Positions 14,481 to 14,527 of a DNA stretch of 14,527 nucleotides are shown in pieces (position 1 is the first letter of the stretch; each line of letters starts with the position of its first letter). The translations under genes and the position numbers were made by a program. The notes beneath the pieces are model-generated. The model saw only the letters and a list, made by a program, of their open reading frames with translations, searched no databases and was not told the DNA's origin. Source of the DNA: Ruminococcaceae bacterium UBA2857 (lineage in GTDB: Bacteria > Bacillota > Clostridia > Oscillospirales > Acutalibacteraceae); contig DEFH01000063.1 of the NCBI GenBank assembly GCA_002350705.1, positions 1 to 14,527 on the forward strand. The letters run 5' to 3'.

Positions 14481-14525
14481 TTATGCTACGTTTATATTAT
14501 ATGCCAGCAGTTTCCAAGTTTTGAA
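14481..14525 (-). CDS. Possible C-terminal end of a gene cut by the right edge
   Basis: One minus-strand frame is open from the edge to a TAA at 14483-14481 and reads FKTWKLLAYNINVA. A terminator-like hairpin follows about 20 nt later. The tail is reminiscent of transposase C-termini (LAYN-type endings), but 14 residues cannot establish a family, and the frame could be chance. Confidence 0.22.
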   Translation of the reverse strand, partial: FKTWKLLAYNINVA

Positions 14526-14527
14526 AA

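Overview
The window reads as a piece of chromosome from a low-GC, Gram-positive anaerobe of the Clostridia, probably near Ruminococcus/Oscillospiraceae. This rests on family resemblance and on the signals seen: AAGGAGG-type ribosome binding sites, near-consensus sigma-A promoters with 17-bp spacers, an extra EF-G-like GTPase, a polar amino acid ABC transporter with binding domain and permease fused, an EcsAB-like exporter beside a PadR regulator, and a large c-di-GMP phosphodiesterase. I recalled families from memory and ran no search, so species-level placement is not possible.

Layout. Bases 1-490 hold no complete gene. They contain what looks like a leftover guide-RNA (omega/reRNA-like) end of an IS200/IS605-type TnpB element on the minus strand, with its own perfect promoter, then a 19-bp direct repeat and two hairpin terminators. 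Bases 541-2598 (minus) encode the EF-G-like GTPase. A divergent promoter region leads to a dusB-type tRNA-dihydrouridine synthase (2925-3881, plus). Next is a two-gene amino acid importer operon (4002-6306, plus): a binding-protein/permease fusion whose binding lobes appear in swapped order, then its ATPase. It ends at a hairpin shared with the convergent padR gene (6342-6744, minus). Upstream of padR on the same strand is an exporter pair, permease 6910-8568 and ATPase 8565-9284, with a 4-nt overlap. Divergent from it is a 955-residue PAS/degenerate GGDEF/EAL/PAS signalling protein (9495-12362, plus).

Bases 12535-13830 (minus) encode an AlbA_2/Schlafen-type N-domain joined to an ATPase-like fold and a winged helix, with operator-like repeats in its leader. 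Bases 13831-14527 hold no complete gene. They contain a nested inverted repeat, a strong minus-strand terminator, a degenerate tRNA-Thr(GGU), short direct and inverted repeats of the kind seen at integration sites, a minus-strand promoter, and at the right edge a possible end of another minus-strand gene with its terminator.

How it fits together. The core genes (EF-G-like, dusB, importer) look like ordinary chromosomal housekeeping genes with individual promoters. PadR plausibly controls the exporter. The two edges carry the mobile-DNA signals: a TnpB guide-RNA remnant on the left and a broken tRNA with recombination-site-like repeats on the right. No CRISPR array, rRNA or intact transposase is visible.
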